64,000 nucleotides of DNA, taken from the NCBI GenBank assembly GCA_001643675.2, contig LSRY02000007.1, positions 811,001 through 875,000 on the forward strand, written 5' to 3'. This stretch comes from Monocercomonoides exilis (lineage: Eukaryota; Preaxostyla; Oxymonadida; Polymastigidae). The notes under the pieces are model-generated. The model had not been told where the DNA came from and did no database searches. It was given only the letters and a program-made list of their open reading frames with translations. The position numbers were made by a program, and so were the translations under genes. Shown here piece by piece: positions 62,434 to 64,000 of this stretch; the first letter of the stretch is position 1, and every line of letters starts with the position of its first letter.

Positions 62434-62939
62434 GGCAACGCCTCAAATACCCCAGGGACCTCAGCTATTGAAAGATAGAGTGTCTCTAAATTTTATTATG
62501 GGTGTTTCATAATTTATGATCAGTTGTTTGAGTGTTTTTGAAATTTATTGATTGAATGAAAAAAATTAAAAATAAATAAATAATCGTTGCATCAAGATTT
62601 GTTACAAAAAAATAATATTTATATTCAGTTTGTGATTTATGGATTGAAAAATTCAAAATAAAAACTTCTTTTCTACAATAATAAAACATAAGAAATCGAA
62701 GAAAAATAAAGTTTCATTCATGAAACCACAATAACCAATAGAAATAAAAGTTTATACATTCTATATGCAGCTTTCTTTTAACGCAATTAAAATATTGTTG
62801 AATGAAGATTGTTCTTTGTAATTGAAAACTATTGATAATTGTTGATATGTGTGTTGCAATACGTTTGGGGTAAATAAATGATATAATATCATAAAATTCC
62901 TGAAGTTAAACTGACAGACAACAAGAAATCAGACCAGCC
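62434..62939. other. AT-rich spacer
   Basis: It lies between the SNF2-family gene end (62940) and the RRM gene start (62433), both on the minus strand. No gene is seen. The part near 62434 should contain the RRM gene promoter. Confidence 0.5.
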
Positions 62940-64000
62940 TTATCCTTTTGCAGGGGGGTTCTGGTTGGAAGCAGGACGAGGTCTCTCATTTGTCTCAGAA
63001 AACTGAACAGATTTGCCAAATTTTATTCTTTCATTGTCTGCTTCATTGGAGCTTTTGTGTATTGCAGACAGGATATGCGACAGCGCCTGCTGGTGCGAAT
63101 AGAGCGAGAGCGGCTGGGTGATCACATTCGGTCTCATGGCCCCCGTGTTCTGTGTAACAGAAAGCGGATGAGGAGCGAAATTGAATATTTGTGAAGTGGA
63201 TGGAAATGCTCCTTGGTTCATTCTTGCCGTTAAAGCAGAGGGCAAAGCGGAGAGCGGGCTGGGAATCGGAAACGGGTATGACGTGTAAGGCGACGGAGCA
63301 GTGCTGGAGAGTGTGATGATCGACGGGTTGGGCAGCTGACGAGGGTTTGTGGCTGGGGGAAGGAATGGAACAGGCTGTGAGATGTAGTATGTGGGTGGAG
63401 GGCTTGACAGAGGGGGAGAGTGGTCAGGTGGAGGATGGGATAATGACTTGGGGGCAATGGAAGAGGCAGGACGGAATGATAAAGAGGATACGGACTGGGG
63501 AAAAGAAGAAGAGGAAGAAGAGGAAGACGAAGGTGATGAAGAAGACGGTGGAGATGATGAAGCAGAAGAAAGAGAAGGAGAAGAAGACGATGGCGAGGAA
63601 GAATAGGAAGGAGAAGGAGAAGGAGGGTTGTTCTTCACCTTCCACTTTGACATCGACATCAGAATCTCTCTTCTTCTGTCCAGCCCTTCCTCCACGCTCC
63701 TCGCCCCTCTTTCTGCTTTCCCCAAGCCTTCCACACTTCCCCTGCTGCCTCTCCCCATCCTCCGGCTGCCCTGAATGAGGAAGTTGTAGTCCCACTGGTT
63801 CAGCGACTGCGCCAGCTGTGCGACAGACTGCGATCCCTGATCGTCCTTCGATTCGTTCGCATAGAACGCCTCAGAGGAATCATGAAGGACGCTTTCAGCA
63901 ACTTCTCTCTTCTCCTCCTGCAGCATGCAGATACGCTCTTCCACGCTGTCCTTCACCACAATGCGGATCACTTCCACGTCCCGCTTCTGGCCGATGCGGT
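62940..64000 (-). CDS. SNF2-family ATPase/helicase, C-terminal part (truncated by the window)
   Basis: The frame enters from the right edge and ends at TAA 62940-62942. The first visible residues, RIGQKRDVEVIRIVVKDSVE followed by ERICMLQEEKREVAESVL, are the end of the SNF2 helicase C-lobe: motif VI arginine-glycine-glutamine, then the conserved V-x-R-x-V-x-D-S-V-E-E-R-I and Q-x-x-K stretch. The DSVEERI..LQEEKR form is most like the Rad5/Rad16/HLTF group, an inference from a short stretch. About 270 residues of Ser/Pro-rich low-complexity sequence follow, including a poly-Ser run near 63490-63600. The ATP-binding lobe lies outside the window. The inferred role is chromatin remodelling or DNA repair in the nucleus. 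Confidence 0.8.
   Translation of the reverse strand, partial: RIGQKRDVEVIRIVVKDSVEERICMLQEEKREVAESVLHDSSEAFYANESKDDQGSQSVAQLAQSLNQWDYNFLIQGSRRMGRGSRGSVEGLGKAERGARSVEEGLDRRREILMSMSKWKVKNNPPSPSPSYSSSPSSSSPSLSSASSSPPSSSSPSSSSSSSSSFPQSVSSLSFRPASSIAPKSLSHPPPDHSPPLSSPPPTYYISQPVPFLPPATNPRQLPNPSIITLSSTAPSPYTSYPFPIPSPLSALPSALTARMNQGAFPSTSQIFNFAPHPLSVTQNTGAMRPNVITQPLSLYSHQQALSHILSAIHKSSNEADNERIKFGKSVQFSETNERPRPASNQNPPAKG

Overview
The window is nuclear DNA of a gene-dense, intron-rich protist. Almost every conserved gene can be joined into one open frame only by removing short GT-AG introns, mostly 25-215 bases, whose 5' sites are usually GTTTGY or GTATGY. Conserved genes end at TAA, TAG or TGA at the expected place, so the standard code applies. 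Intergenic DNA and introns are AT-rich. Many proteins carry very long serine-rich inserts. A ciliary WD40 protein implies a flagellate. The beta-helix surface protein with spaced Cys pairs and two charged helical families of unknown function remind me of oxymonads (Preaxostyla, e.g. Monocercomonoides). That placement is a recollection-based inference and not proven here.

Layout, 0-13 kb: the 3' end of a plus-strand gene (2-176); a charged helical protein with an in-frame TAA (1337-3364); a secreted, membrane-anchored beta-helix protein (3922-6939); a 3 kb repeat-rich gap with nested inverted-repeat elements (7860-9385); and a six-exon CFAP52/WDR16-like ciliary WD40 gene (9887-12646).

13-26 kb, minus strand: a divergent importin-alpha-like IBB/ARM protein (13132-16710); inositol-pentakisphosphate 2-kinase IPK1 (16697-19790), whose stop overlaps the importin-like start; an unidentified ARM/HEAT-like protein with a ~700-residue disordered middle (20873-25525); and the last exon of a small unknown gene (25736-25834).

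26-47 kb: a seven-exon Rictor homologue (TORC2 subunit; 3,992 aa after splicing, over twice the usual size) at 26044-38663; a charged helical protein (39437-40926); fibrillarin in four exons (41655-42834, minus); and an LCAT/PDAT-like acyltransferase or phospholipase with about 900 low-complexity residues inside its catalytic domain (43151-46592, minus).

47-64 kb: an AT-rich stretch bounded by a 170-bp inverted repeat (47049-47218 and 54135-54300), containing a 378-bp fold-back element with TA target duplication (47613-47990) and an incompletely modelled ARM-like gene (49342-52214, minus); a six-exon RRM protein of 2,082 aa (55717-62433, minus); and the C-terminal part of a SNF2-family ATPase running off the right edge (62940-64000, minus).

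The named genes are housekeeping or signalling functions (TORC2, inositol phosphate kinase, nuclear import, rRNA methylation, chromatin remodelling, cilium) with no operon-like logic. The less explained content is the set of TA-flanked and nested inverted-repeat elements, the large serine-rich expansions, the overlapping tandem genes, a GC-AG intron, and the in-frame stop at 2360.
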